DNA from: Spirochaetia bacterium
GTDB lineage: Bacteria > Spirochaetota > Spirochaetia > Sphaerochaetales > Sphaerochaetaceae
Length of the DNA stretch: 7,604 nucleotides
NCBI GenBank assembly: GCA_900769955.1
Contig: CAAGIP010000171.1
Location: forward strand, 1-7,604
Direction of reading: 5' to 3'
The notes below the pieces were generated by a model. The model saw only the letters and a list, made by a program, of their open reading frames with translations. It was not told where the DNA came from and ran no database searches. Positions 1 through 5,752 of this stretch are shown here, piece after piece (position 1 is the first letter of the stretch; each line of letters begins with the position of its first letter). A program made the position numbers and the translations under genes.

Positions 1-460
1 ATATGATACCGTCATGTTCACTGCATGGGGTGATAAGTGACCAGTCCCTGTCAGAGACAAGGTCACACTGCAGGTTATGGAAACGTATCTGCTTCCATGA
101 TTTTACCTGTGGACGTTTAGTTTTCTGAGTGCGTCCTTTCGCCTCAAGCTCTTCCTTACGCTTATCCCAGCGTTCCGCATCCTTCTCTGATTCGCGTATC
201 TGTGTGCTTAACGCTGAATAGCGGGCAAGGACGGTTCTGATAACTGACTGGGCCATCTGGGACTTAAGCCTGAATTCACTTCTCAGGTACCGATAGAGTT
301 CATCATGTACATCACGGAATGAGGGAATATTGTCCATTCCCTTATTGAATATGTACTCGGATACATAATTGCAGGCATCACGGTAGGCTTCCGCCATCTC
401 TACGAGCGGAGCCTTATCCTCAATGTAGATTCTGTACTGGGCCGTGACTGTCTGCTTCAT
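1..460 (-). CDS. tnpB: TnpB-family RNA-guided nuclease (IS605 OrfB), N-terminal part, 153 codons in window
   Basis: The complement is open from ATG at 460 to the window edge with no stop, so this is a 5' fragment of a longer gene. The protein starts MKQTVTAQYRIYIED and continues with the aromatic/Asn-Tyr helix (ACNYVSEYIF, about residues 29-38), the KSQMAQSVIRTVLARY helix (about 66-81), a charged stretch (about 88-120), and IRFHNLQCDL (about 125-134). This order is typical of the wedge/REC part of TnpB. Family members are RNA-guided DNA nucleases that cut the empty donor or target site to favour retention of the element; the RuvC-like DED catalytic residues would lie to the left of base 1 and are not visible. 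The start is chosen because TnpB proteins begin directly with this beta strand and the next Met is at residue 22. No Shine-Dalgarno sequence precedes it. Confidence 0.82.
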   Translation of the reverse strand, partial: MKQTVTAQYRIYIEDKAPLVEMAEAYRDACNYVSEYIFNKGMDNIPSFRDVHDELYRYLRSEFRLKSQMAQSVIRTVLARYSALSTQIRESEKDAERWDKRKEELEAKGRTQKTKRPQVKSWKQIRFHNLQCDLVSDRDWSLITPCSEHDGII

Positions 461-466
461 GATTCC

Positions 467-475
467 ATTATACCA
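467..475 (-). promoter_or_regulatory. Extended -10 promoter of tnpB
   Basis: On the minus strand the bases read TGGTATAAT, an extended -10 element (TGn followed by a perfect TATAAT). No good -35 hexamer is seen 16-18 bases upstream, which fits extended -10 promoters. Transcription is expected about 7 bases beyond the hexamer, at base 460, which is the A of the tnpB ATG. Confidence 0.55.
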
Positions 476-480
476 TAAAC

Positions 481-509
481 TTGAATAAATTGTTGCAGTA
501 TATTAATAT
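481..509 (+). promoter_or_regulatory. Possible outward promoter from the IS end
   Basis: TTGAAT at 481-486 and TAATAT at 504-509 are separated by 17 bases and match the sigma70 hexamers at four of six positions each. If active, a transcript starting near 516 would run out of the element through the end hairpin into the NusG_II/Gx operon, which otherwise has no visible promoter left. The match is weak in an AT-rich stretch. Confidence 0.25.
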
Positions 510-515
510 TTTTAC

Positions 516-559
516 AGTCGGCTCCTCCCCTCAGCAAAGCAGAGGGGTTCCCGCCGACT
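516..559. repeat. IS end hairpin (imperfect palindrome)
   Basis: AGTCGGC at 516-522 pairs with GCCGACT at 553-559, and CCCCTC at 527-532 pairs with GAGGGG at 542-547. The two stems are separated by a small asymmetric internal loop, and the apical loop is 9 bases (533-541). Neither strand has a T-run after the stem, so it is not an intrinsic terminator. Its position between tnpB and chromosomal sequence fits the subterminal hairpin that TnpA recognises at an IS200/IS605 end. Confidence 0.65.
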
Positions 560-573
560 TGAAAAGTTTCACT

Positions 574-915
574 ATGAAAAAACTGGACTGGATATTGATA
601 CCGATCATACTCATACTCTCATTCCTCCCGCTTATGACGGGCACGGAAGAAGGCTCCGTCATCGTAATTAAGGCGGATGGAAAAACATACAGGTACTCCC
701 TGAGTCAGAACCGGATGATCACGGTGCCGGGGACTCTCGGGGAGAGCGTGCTGGAAGTAAAGGATGGAAGGGTACGTTTCATCTCAGCCCCATGTCCCAA
801 CAGGACATGCATGCGCGGCAGCATTTCCCGCTACCCGGAAAGTCTTGTGTGCCTTCCCAATGACGTGATAGTCCAGATAGAGGGCGAAGGAGAGACCGAT
901 GCCGTTACCTTCTGA
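574..915 (+). CDS. NusG domain II-containing membrane-anchored protein, 113 aa
   Basis: The protein starts MKKLDWILIPIILILSFLPL, with a Lys-rich start and one hydrophobic segment (about residues 5-22), so it is probably anchored with its C-terminal domain outside. The rest is a small beta domain (about 28-103) with the family's cysteine signature: CPNRTCM (C74, C79) and LVCLPN (C93). This matches NusG_II proteins (PF07009), which are not transcription factors. In Gram-positive flavin-based electron-transfer loci, a protein of this type (EetA, as I recall) sits beside a Gx-transporter-like EetB, and the same pairing is seen here. The ATG at 574 is preferred over an in-frame TTG at 481, because the latter would translate the IS hairpin. 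The ribosome site is poor (GAAAAG at 561-566), consistent with IS insertion having removed the native leader. The gene overlaps the next one by 17 bases. Confidence 0.8.
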   Translation: MKKLDWILIPIILILSFLPLMTGTEEGSVIVIKADGKTYRYSLSQNRMITVPGTLGESVLEVKDGRVRFISAPCPNRTCMRGSISRYPESLVCLPNDVIVQIEGEGETDAVTF

Positions 916-1957
916 CAGAAAAAGACTGCTTGCATACCTCACTGCCCTCTCGCTTTTCTTCGCGGTTGCGGAAAACATGCTCGTTCATCCCGTACCGTTC
1001 CTTCGTTACGGCTTTGCCGTGATACCGCTTTTATTTGCACTTCCACTGCTTTCATTTAAGGAGTACATGCTGCTGCTTGCGGGAAAGTGGCTTGCAAGCA
1101 CCTTAAGTCAGGGGACCCTTCTATCCCCTTTCAGCATTATCGCGCTCTCATCCACCCTCGCCTCGGGCCTTATAATGTACATATTATATAAGGCGGCGGG
1201 CAGGTACATCTCCGTGTACACGGTATCACTTGTCTCCTCGATAGTATCCGCATTCACGCAGGTATATGCGGCATCCCTCTTTTTGGGCGATGCAGTCATA
1301 AGACTTCTTTTCGTCATGCTGCCGGTCTCTGAGATAACAGGCCTTATAACCGCATTTCTATCAAGGCGCCTTGCACTCAGAGAAGATCCTCCTTCTCTCA
1401 GCGGAAGTGATGAGAGGGAGGATGACATTTTCCTGATCATACTGCACCTTGCATTCGCGCTTTTAACCTTCTTCGTGAAGAATGCCTCTGTTCTTCTCAT
1501 CCTCTTCATCATAGCCATATGCTCATCCCTTCTTCAGAAGAGGAAAGTGTTCTGGCTAAACTATGCCGTCACATTCATCGCAGTCGTGTTCTGCAACGTG
1601 CTCTCCCCCAACGGTGAAGTACTCTTTTCCTTCATCACGAGAGGAGCCCTTGAGGAAGGTGTCATCAAGGCGCTGAGGCTCATAGTGCTCGTGGCCATAT
1701 CACAGAGCTTTGCCGCACTCAGGATAAAGGGTGGAGAGTTCCTCTCTTCAGTCTTCGCATATAACTCCGCATTCCTTTCCGCTTTCGGCAAAAAGGGAGA
1801 CGGTGTATGGAAGCGTCTTCAGGCGGCACTGAGCCTTTCGGATGTGAAAAGCGTGAATCTTACACCACGCAGAAGATCAAAGGCACTTCCGCTGTTATTA
1901 GCACTCGGTATTGCGACAGAGGTGACGGCCGTAATATTAAACAAAATATTGTTGTGA
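899..1957 (+). CDS. Gx transporter family protein with EcfT-like C-terminal half, 352 aa
   Basis: This is a polytopic membrane protein. Residues about 10-160 match the Gx transporter / 'heptaprenyl diphosphate synthase component I' family (PF07456): AENMLVHPVPFLRYGFAV (24-41), GTLLSP (72-77), and LPVSEITGLI (141-150). These resemble ECF-type S-components rather than a soluble prenyl synthase, so the old enzyme name is probably misleading. After a charged cytoplasmic linker (about 161-175), a second hydrophobic half (about 176-300) with KALRLIVLVAISQSF (257-271) resembles the EcfT/CbiQ energy-coupling subunit. A further hydrophobic segment ends the protein. The length is well above the roughly 170-180 residues of a plain Gx protein, so it looks like a fusion. 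GAAGGAGAG (886-894) precedes the ATG with good spacing, and the 17-base overlap suggests translational coupling to the NusG_II gene. The transported substrate is unknown; flavin or quinone-related cargo is a guess from context. Confidence 0.75.
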   Translation: MPLPSDRKRLLAYLTALSLFFAVAENMLVHPVPFLRYGFAVIPLLFALPLLSFKEYMLLLAGKWLASTLSQGTLLSPFSIIALSSTLASGLIMYILYKAAGRYISVYTVSLVSSIVSAFTQVYAASLFLGDAVIRLLFVMLPVSEITGLITAFLSRRLALREDPPSLSGSDEREDDIFLIILHLAFALLTFFVKNASVLLILFIIAICSSLLQKRKVFWLNYAVTFIAVVFCNVLSPNGEVLFSFITRGALEEGVIKALRLIVLVAISQSFAALRIKGGEFLSSVFAYNSAFLSAFGKKGDGVWKRLQAALSLSDVKSVNLTPRRRSKALPLLLALGIATEVTAVILNKILL

Positions 1958-2001
1958 GTTCGGGAATAGAAATTACAGATAAAACTGAAATAATATTCAA
2001 T

Positions 2002-2045
2002 ACATGCTATTTAATGTGAAGATAGCATGTTTATTATGCTGTTTT
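2002..2045 (+). terminator. Weak intrinsic terminator candidate after the NusG_II/Gx operon
   Basis: ACATGCTAT (2002-2010) and ATAGCATGT (2022-2030) form a perfect 9-bp stem with an 11-base loop. A T-rich but interrupted tract follows, ending in TTTTT at 2042-2046. The stem is AT-rich, so termination may be partial. It lies about 45 bases after the stop at 1957 and before the adhE promoter. Confidence 0.5.
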
Positions 2046-2058
2046 TCCGGTTTTTATG

Positions 2059-2103
2059 CCTGAAAGTGGGTTCTACTGGGGTGAAAATGTTCTCCTGAAA
2101 GAT
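2059..2103 (+). promoter_or_regulatory. Repeat cluster upstream of adhE with a Rex-like half-palindrome
   Basis: TGAAAGTGGGTTCTAC at 2061-2076 and TGAAAATGTTCTCC at 2082-2095 are related copies whose starts are 21 bases (two helical turns) apart. CCTGAAAG also occurs twice, at 2059 and 2094. Inside the second copy, GGTGAA-AATG-TTCTCC (2080-2095) is an inverted repeat with one mismatch. Its core GTGAA-N4-TTCtC resembles the Rex operator core GTGAA-N4-TTCAC. Rex is the NADH/NAD-sensing repressor that controls adhE in many anaerobes. The site lies about 24 bases before the -35 box, further out than a simple blocking operator usually sits. Confidence 0.3.
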
Positions 2104-2118
2104 TTTACAATACTCTTA

Positions 2119-2149
2119 TTGACTATATTTCCAGCCACATATATATAAT
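2119..2149 (+). promoter_or_regulatory. Sigma70-type promoter of adhE
   Basis: The -35 box is TTGACT at 2119-2124. The -10 box is either TATATA at 2142-2147 (17-base spacing) or the better hexamer TATAAT at 2144-2149 (19-base spacing). The start site is expected near 2155, giving a leader of about 25 bases that includes the ribosome site AAGGAG at 2171-2176. Confidence 0.65.
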
Positions 2150-2180
2150 TATTTATCGATTAAAAACCATAAGGAGAAAT

Positions 2181-4847
2181 ATGAAAATGGCTGAAATCGC
2201 AGAAGCTTTTCCCGGACAGAACGAGCTCCAGGAACTCATTGAAAAAGTAAAGAGGGCACAGACGATTTATGCTTCCTACTCTCAGGAGCAGGTGGACAGG
2301 ATCTTCCGTGCGGCCGCAATCGCAGCAAACAATGCAAGAATTTCCCTTGCACAGGATGCCGTCAGCGAAACCGGGATGGGCATCGTCGAGGATAAGGTCA
2401 TCAAGAACCACTTCGCTGCCGAGTACATCTTCCATAAGTACAAGGATGACAAAACATGTGACATCATCGAGGAAGACACAGGTTTCGGTTACGAGAAGAT
2501 CGCAGAGCCCAAAGGTGTGATCTGTGGCATCATCCCGACGACGAACCCGACAAGTACCGCGATCTTCAAGGCCCTCATCTCCCTTAAGACAAGAAACGCG
2601 ATAATCTTCTCACCCCACCCCAGGGCAAAGAAGTGCACATGCGATGCCGCAAGAATCGTGCGTGACGCTGCCGTCAGCGCAGGCGCACCCGAGGACATCG
2701 TGGCCTGGATCGAAGAGCCCTCGATGGAAAAGACCGATTTCCTCATGAAGCATCCCCTCGTGAACCTCATCCTCGCAACCGGCGGTCCCGGCATGGTCAA
2801 GAGTGCTTATTCTTCAGGTAAGCCCGCAATCGGCGTCGGTGCCGGAAACACTCCCGCACTCATCGACAGGAGTGCGAACATCAAAATGGCGGTAGCCTCC
2901 ATCCTCATGTCTAAAACCTTCGATAACGGTGTCGTCTGCGCATCCGAGCAGTCCATCATCTGCCATAAGGACATCTATGATGAAGTAAAGGCAGAACTGA
3001 TCCGCGAAGGCGCTCACTTCCTCAACGATGACGAGAAGGCAAAGCTTTCCCCGATCATCCTCGATCCCCAGAGGGGAACGGTCAATCCGAAGATCGTCGG
3101 CCAGAGCGCATACACGATCGCTCAGATCGCCGGTTTCGATGTTCCGAAGAACACGAAGGTCCTCATCGGCGAAGTCGAAAGAGTCGCGGTTGACGAGCCC
3201 TTTGCCCATGAGAAACTCTCACCCGTTCTCGGCATGTACAGATGCGGCAACTTCGGTGAAGGTGCCGACATGGCTGCCCGCCTCATCGCACTCGGCGGCT
3301 TCGGACACACATCGGTTCTCTACATCGACGAGAAGGAAAAGGACAAGGTCGACACCTACGGCCGCATCGTGAAGACAAGCAGAATCCTCATCAACATGCC
3401 TGCAAGCCAGGGTGCCATCGGAGATATCTACAACTTCCGTCTCGAACCCAGCCTCACACTCGGCTGCGGCTCGTGGGGCAACAACTCCATCAGTGAAAAC
3501 GTAGGCCCGAAACACCTTCTCAACATCAAGACACTCGCAGCAAGGAGAGAGAACATGCTCTGGTTCAGATTACCTCCCAAAATCTACTTCAAGTACGGCT
3601 GTCTTCCCGTGGCCCTTCAGGAGCTTCAGGGTAAGAAGAGAGCCTTCATCGTCACCGACAGCTTCCTCTTCAACAGCGGCATGATCGACCGCATCACGGA
3701 CCAGCTTGATGCCCTCGGAATCGAGACTGAGGTATTCCATCAGGTCAAGCCCGATCCCACACTCGGCACGATCAACACCGCAATGCAGCTTGTCAACGCA
3801 TACAATCCTGACGTCATCATCGCGGTGGGCGGAGGCTCGCCGATGGATGCTGCAAAGATCATCTGGCTCTTATACGAGCACCCGGAAGTATCTTTCGAGG
3901 GCCTTGCACTGAGGTTCATGGATATCAGAAAGCGTATCTACTCCTTCCCCAACATGGGTAAGAAAGCACAGATGGTATGTATCCCGACAACCTCTGGTAC
4001 AGGTTCCGAAGTAACTCCGTTTGCCATCATCACCGATGAGAACACAGGCATGAAGTGGGCAATTGCGGACTACGCACTCACTCCGACCATGGCAATCGTC
4101 GACTCAGAGCTGGCAATGGGTCAGCCAAAGGGCCTTACGGCAAGCTGCGGCGTCGATGTTCTCACACACGCACTTGAGGCACTTGTAAGCTCAATGAGCA
4201 CCGATTATACAAACGGTCTCTCACTTGAAGCCGCAAGACTCATCTTCAAGTACCTCCCCGTCGCATATAAGGACGGCACGAACAAGAAGGCACGTGAAAA
4301 GGTTCACAACGCATCCACGATGGCCGGTATGGCATTCTCCAACGCATTCCTCGGTGTATGTCACTCAATGGCTCACAAGCTCGGTGCCAGATTCCATGTG
4401 CCTCACGGACTTGCAAACGCACTGCTGCTTACGAACGTCATCCGCTTCAACAGGAACGACAACCCGACAAAGCAGGCTGCTTTCCCGCAGTATGAGTTCC
4501 CCTCAGTGACAAGCCGCTATGCAAGATGTGCCGACTACATCGCAATGGACGTCAATGACACACCCAACGGCAACTACATAAAGGTTACTCCGGGCATGTC
4601 AATGGACGAAAAGGTTGATGCACTCATTGAAGGCATCGAGCGCCTCAAGGCTGATCTCGGAATCCCCTCATCCATTAAGGACTGGGGTGTTGACGAGGAA
4701 GAATTCCTCTCATGCGTCGACGAGCTCTCAGTCAAGGCATTTGATGACCAGTGCACGGGTTCCAACCCCCGCTATCCGCTGATCAGTCAGATAAAGGAGC
4801 TCTATCTCGCTTCCTACTACGGCAGAGCATGGAAGGAAGAGGAGTAA
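2181..4847 (+). CDS. adhE: Bifunctional acetaldehyde-CoA / alcohol dehydrogenase AdhE, 888 aa
   Basis: AdhE reduces acetyl-CoA to acetaldehyde and then to ethanol, using two NADH per acetyl-CoA, and assembles into spirosomes in the cytoplasm. Residues about 1-440 are the CoA-acylating aldehyde dehydrogenase, with the catalytic cysteine in GVVCASEQS (C253). After a linker (about 441-460) comes the iron-dependent alcohol dehydrogenase. Its dinucleotide motif is VGGGSPMDAAK (549-559), and the iron ligands by family pattern are D659, H663 (CGVDVLTHALEAL), H728 (GVCHSMAHKLG) and H742 (VPHGLANALL). The length matches E. coli AdhE (891). AAGGAG (2171-2176) lies 4 bases before the ATG at 2181 and 10 before an in-frame ATG at 2187, so either may start translation. 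The codons are strongly biased and GC-rich (one 60-base stretch from 3241 has 40 G/C), suggesting high expression. It appears monocistronic, bounded by its own promoter and terminator. Confidence 0.97.
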   Translation: MKMAEIAEAFPGQNELQELIEKVKRAQTIYASYSQEQVDRIFRAAAIAANNARISLAQDAVSETGMGIVEDKVIKNHFAAEYIFHKYKDDKTCDIIEEDTGFGYEKIAEPKGVICGIIPTTNPTSTAIFKALISLKTRNAIIFSPHPRAKKCTCDAARIVRDAAVSAGAPEDIVAWIEEPSMEKTDFLMKHPLVNLILATGGPGMVKSAYSSGKPAIGVGAGNTPALIDRSANIKMAVASILMSKTFDNGVVCASEQSIICHKDIYDEVKAELIREGAHFLNDDEKAKLSPIILDPQRGTVNPKIVGQSAYTIAQIAGFDVPKNTKVLIGEVERVAVDEPFAHEKLSPVLGMYRCGNFGEGADMAARLIALGGFGHTSVLYIDEKEKDKVDTYGRIVKTSRILINMPASQGAIGDIYNFRLEPSLTLGCGSWGNNSISENVGPKHLLNIKTLAARRENMLWFRLPPKIYFKYGCLPVALQELQGKKRAFIVTDSFLFNSGMIDRITDQLDALGIETEVFHQVKPDPTLGTINTAMQLVNAYNPDVIIAVGGGSPMDAAKIIWLLYEHPEVSFEGLALRFMDIRKRIYSFPNMGKKAQMVCIPTTSGTGSEVTPFAIITDENTGMKWAIADYALTPTMAIVDSELAMGQPKGLTASCGVDVLTHALEALVSSMSTDYTNGLSLEAARLIFKYLPVAYKDGTNKKAREKVHNASTMAGMAFSNAFLGVCHSMAHKLGARFHVPHGLANALLLTNVIRFNRNDNPTKQAAFPQYEFPSVTSRYARCADYIAMDVNDTPNGNYIKVTPGMSMDEKVDALIEGIERLKADLGIPSSIKDWGVDEEEFLSCVDELSVKAFDDQCTGSNPRYPLISQIKELYLASYYGRAWKEEE

Positions 4848-4874
4848 GCATACATCATCATTAACTACCCCTTT

Positions 4875-4904
4875 GAGGACGGCACCAGCCGTCCTCTCTT
4901 TTAT
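4875..4904 (+). terminator. Strong intrinsic terminator of adhE
   Basis: GAGGACGGC (4875-4883) and GCCGTCCTC (4888-4896) form a perfect 9-bp, GC-rich stem with an ACCA tetraloop. TCTTTTAT follows at 4897-4904. It lies 27 bases after the adhE stop codon and should insulate the toxin-antitoxin genes from adhE transcription. Confidence 0.9.
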
Positions 4905-5112
4905 CCTGCAGTGTATATCTGATGGAAAAAACGATGTTTCCTGTAGGTTATGATGCAAGCTGATTTACTTCTGCAACTGAAGCTCCTTGGCTTACTATGT
5001 GGGTTATCACAACAGAATTCTTTACCACATAATCAGGTTTCTTTGAGAATGATTATAAATCACAATCGGGTTGTTAAAAGTAGATCAGGAAATATCAAAG
5101 ATATAAATATTG
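4905..5112. other. Intergenic stretch between adhE terminator and toxin-antitoxin promoter
   Basis: I find no convincing gene here. The stretch is AT-rich and contains an inverted repeat TATGTGG (4996-5002) / CCACATA (5025-5031) and a second, wider pair TCTTTGA (5040-5046) / TCAAAGA (5095-5101). AbiEi antitoxins are known to repress their own promoter by binding inverted repeats, so these are candidate operators, but neither pair is strong enough to be sure. Confidence 0.35.
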
Positions 5113-5141
5113 TTGCAAAAACACTAACATAATAGTAAAAT
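5113..5141 (+). promoter_or_regulatory. Promoter of the AbiE-type toxin-antitoxin operon
   Basis: TTGCAA (5113-5118) and TAAAAT (5136-5141) are separated by exactly 17 bases. The expected start site is near 5148, just before the ribosome site AAAGG (5151-5155), so the leader is very short. The ATG follows at 5165. Confidence 0.5.
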
Positions 5142-5164
5142 GTATATGATAAAGGTACAAAGAA

Positions 5165-5752
5165 ATGAATAAGGAAGAAGTGCTGCTTGTAGCAGAGAGA
5201 AATAAAGGATACCTCCATTCCAAGCTTATAAAGGAAAAAGATATTCCTTCTGTATACCTATCTCGACTGACAAAAGATAAGAAGCTGGAAAAAGTATACA
5301 AAGGCATCTATGTCATGCCTGATACGCCTGTTGACATGTTTTATATATACTGTATCAAGTATCCAAACATCATTTATTCAGGTGAGAGCTCTCTTTTCCT
5401 GAATGGACTTTCGTCCAGACAATCTGCAGACATGGAGCTCACAATCCCTTTTGGATTAAATGTTCCTGATATTCCGGATGTGAAAATCATTGTAAGCAGG
5501 AAAAAGACGGTTGGTCTGGGAGTTATAGAGGTTGAAACACCATTTGGCAATCCCGTCAGAGCATATGATAAGGAAAGGTCAGTCTGCGACCTGTTTATTC
5601 GGCCTGAGCACTATGATGCCGAAGACCGAGTGTTTGCCATTAAGGAATATGCCAGGCGGTATCTTAATCTGGAGAAACTATATATGTATGCAAAAGACCT
5701 TGGTGTCTATGAAGAAGTGAAGAATGTGTTTGAGGTTTTTTTATGGAGTTAG
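5165..5752 (+). CDS. abiEi: AbiEi-family antitoxin / transcriptional autorepressor, 195 aa
   Basis: Residues about 5-50 form the winged helix-turn-helix of AbiEi antitoxins (YLHSKLIKEKDIPSVYLSRL, then a KVYKGIYVMP wing). The family core follows, with YSGESSLFLNGLSS (71-84), an ELTIP strand (91-95), and YDKERSVCDLFI (134-145). Family members bind inverted repeats in their own promoter and counteract the partner nucleotidyltransferase toxin. AbiE was first described as a type IV system, without stable toxin-antitoxin contact; a mycobacterial relative (MenA3/TakA) was reported to phosphorylate its toxin. AAAGG (5151-5155) lies 9 bases before the ATG. The gene overlaps the toxin gene by 10 bases and ends in a T7 run. 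The composition is AT-richer than adhE, with A/T-ending codons, suggesting horizontal acquisition. Confidence 0.88.
   Translation: MNKEEVLLVAERNKGYLHSKLIKEKDIPSVYLSRLTKDKKLEKVYKGIYVMPDTPVDMFYIYCIKYPNIIYSGESSLFLNGLSSRQSADMELTIPFGLNVPDIPDVKIIVSRKKTVGLGVIEVETPFGNPVRAYDKERSVCDLFIRPEHYDAEDRVFAIKEYARRYLNLEKLYMYAKDLGVYEEVKNVFEVFLWS
5737..5743 (+). other. Candidate -1 ribosomal slippery heptamer in the antitoxin-toxin overlap
   Basis: Antitoxin codons 191-193 are GTT TTT TTA, so the zero frame reads U UUU UUA, the X XXY YYZ form that also drives HIV-1 gag-pol frameshifting. After a -1 slip the next codon begins at 5743, the toxin ATG, in the toxin frame. This would yield an antitoxin-toxin fusion. 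I see no obvious downstream stimulatory hairpin, and GAGG at 5732-5735 lies too close upstream to be a typical stimulator. Confidence 0.3.

Larger units (their letters stand above)
1..565 (-). mobile_element. IS200/IS605-type element, 5' (left-end) part, truncated by window edge
   Basis: The region carries a TnpB-like reading frame on the minus strand, its promoter, and a 44-base imperfect palindrome about 55 bases upstream of the tnpB start. An end hairpin beside a tnpB is what the IS200/IS605 family (HUH transposase TnpA, subterminal hairpins, no terminal inverted repeats) is known for. No tnpA is seen upstream of tnpB, so the element is tnpB-only, or tnpA lies beyond the left edge, or tnpA is supplied in trans. 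The outer boundary is placed roughly just outside the hairpin and is uncertain by about 15 bases. The right end, with the omega-RNA region, is outside the window. Confidence 0.72.

Noticed and set aside
489..497. ATTGTTGCA shared by the IS end (489) and the toxin-antitoxin promoter region (5109)
   Set aside because: A 9-base match in AT-rich DNA with no extended similarity around it; not evidence of a common origin.
516..561. Palindrome read as an intrinsic terminator
   Set aside because: Neither strand has a T-run after the stem, and its place beside tnpB fits an IS end hairpin better.
481..573. In-frame TTG extension of the NusG_II gene giving 31 more residues
   Set aside because: It would translate the IS end hairpin, and the ATG at 574 gives a typical Lys-rich start followed by one membrane segment.
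4950..5132. 60-codon plus-strand open frame after adhE
   Set aside because: No ribosome site, no domain-like pattern, and it runs into the toxin-antitoxin promoter; probably chance.
5742..5750. TATGGAGTT occurs three times (5742, 6592, 7475)
   Set aside because: A triple 9-mer is expected about once by chance in a window this size, and the three contexts differ.
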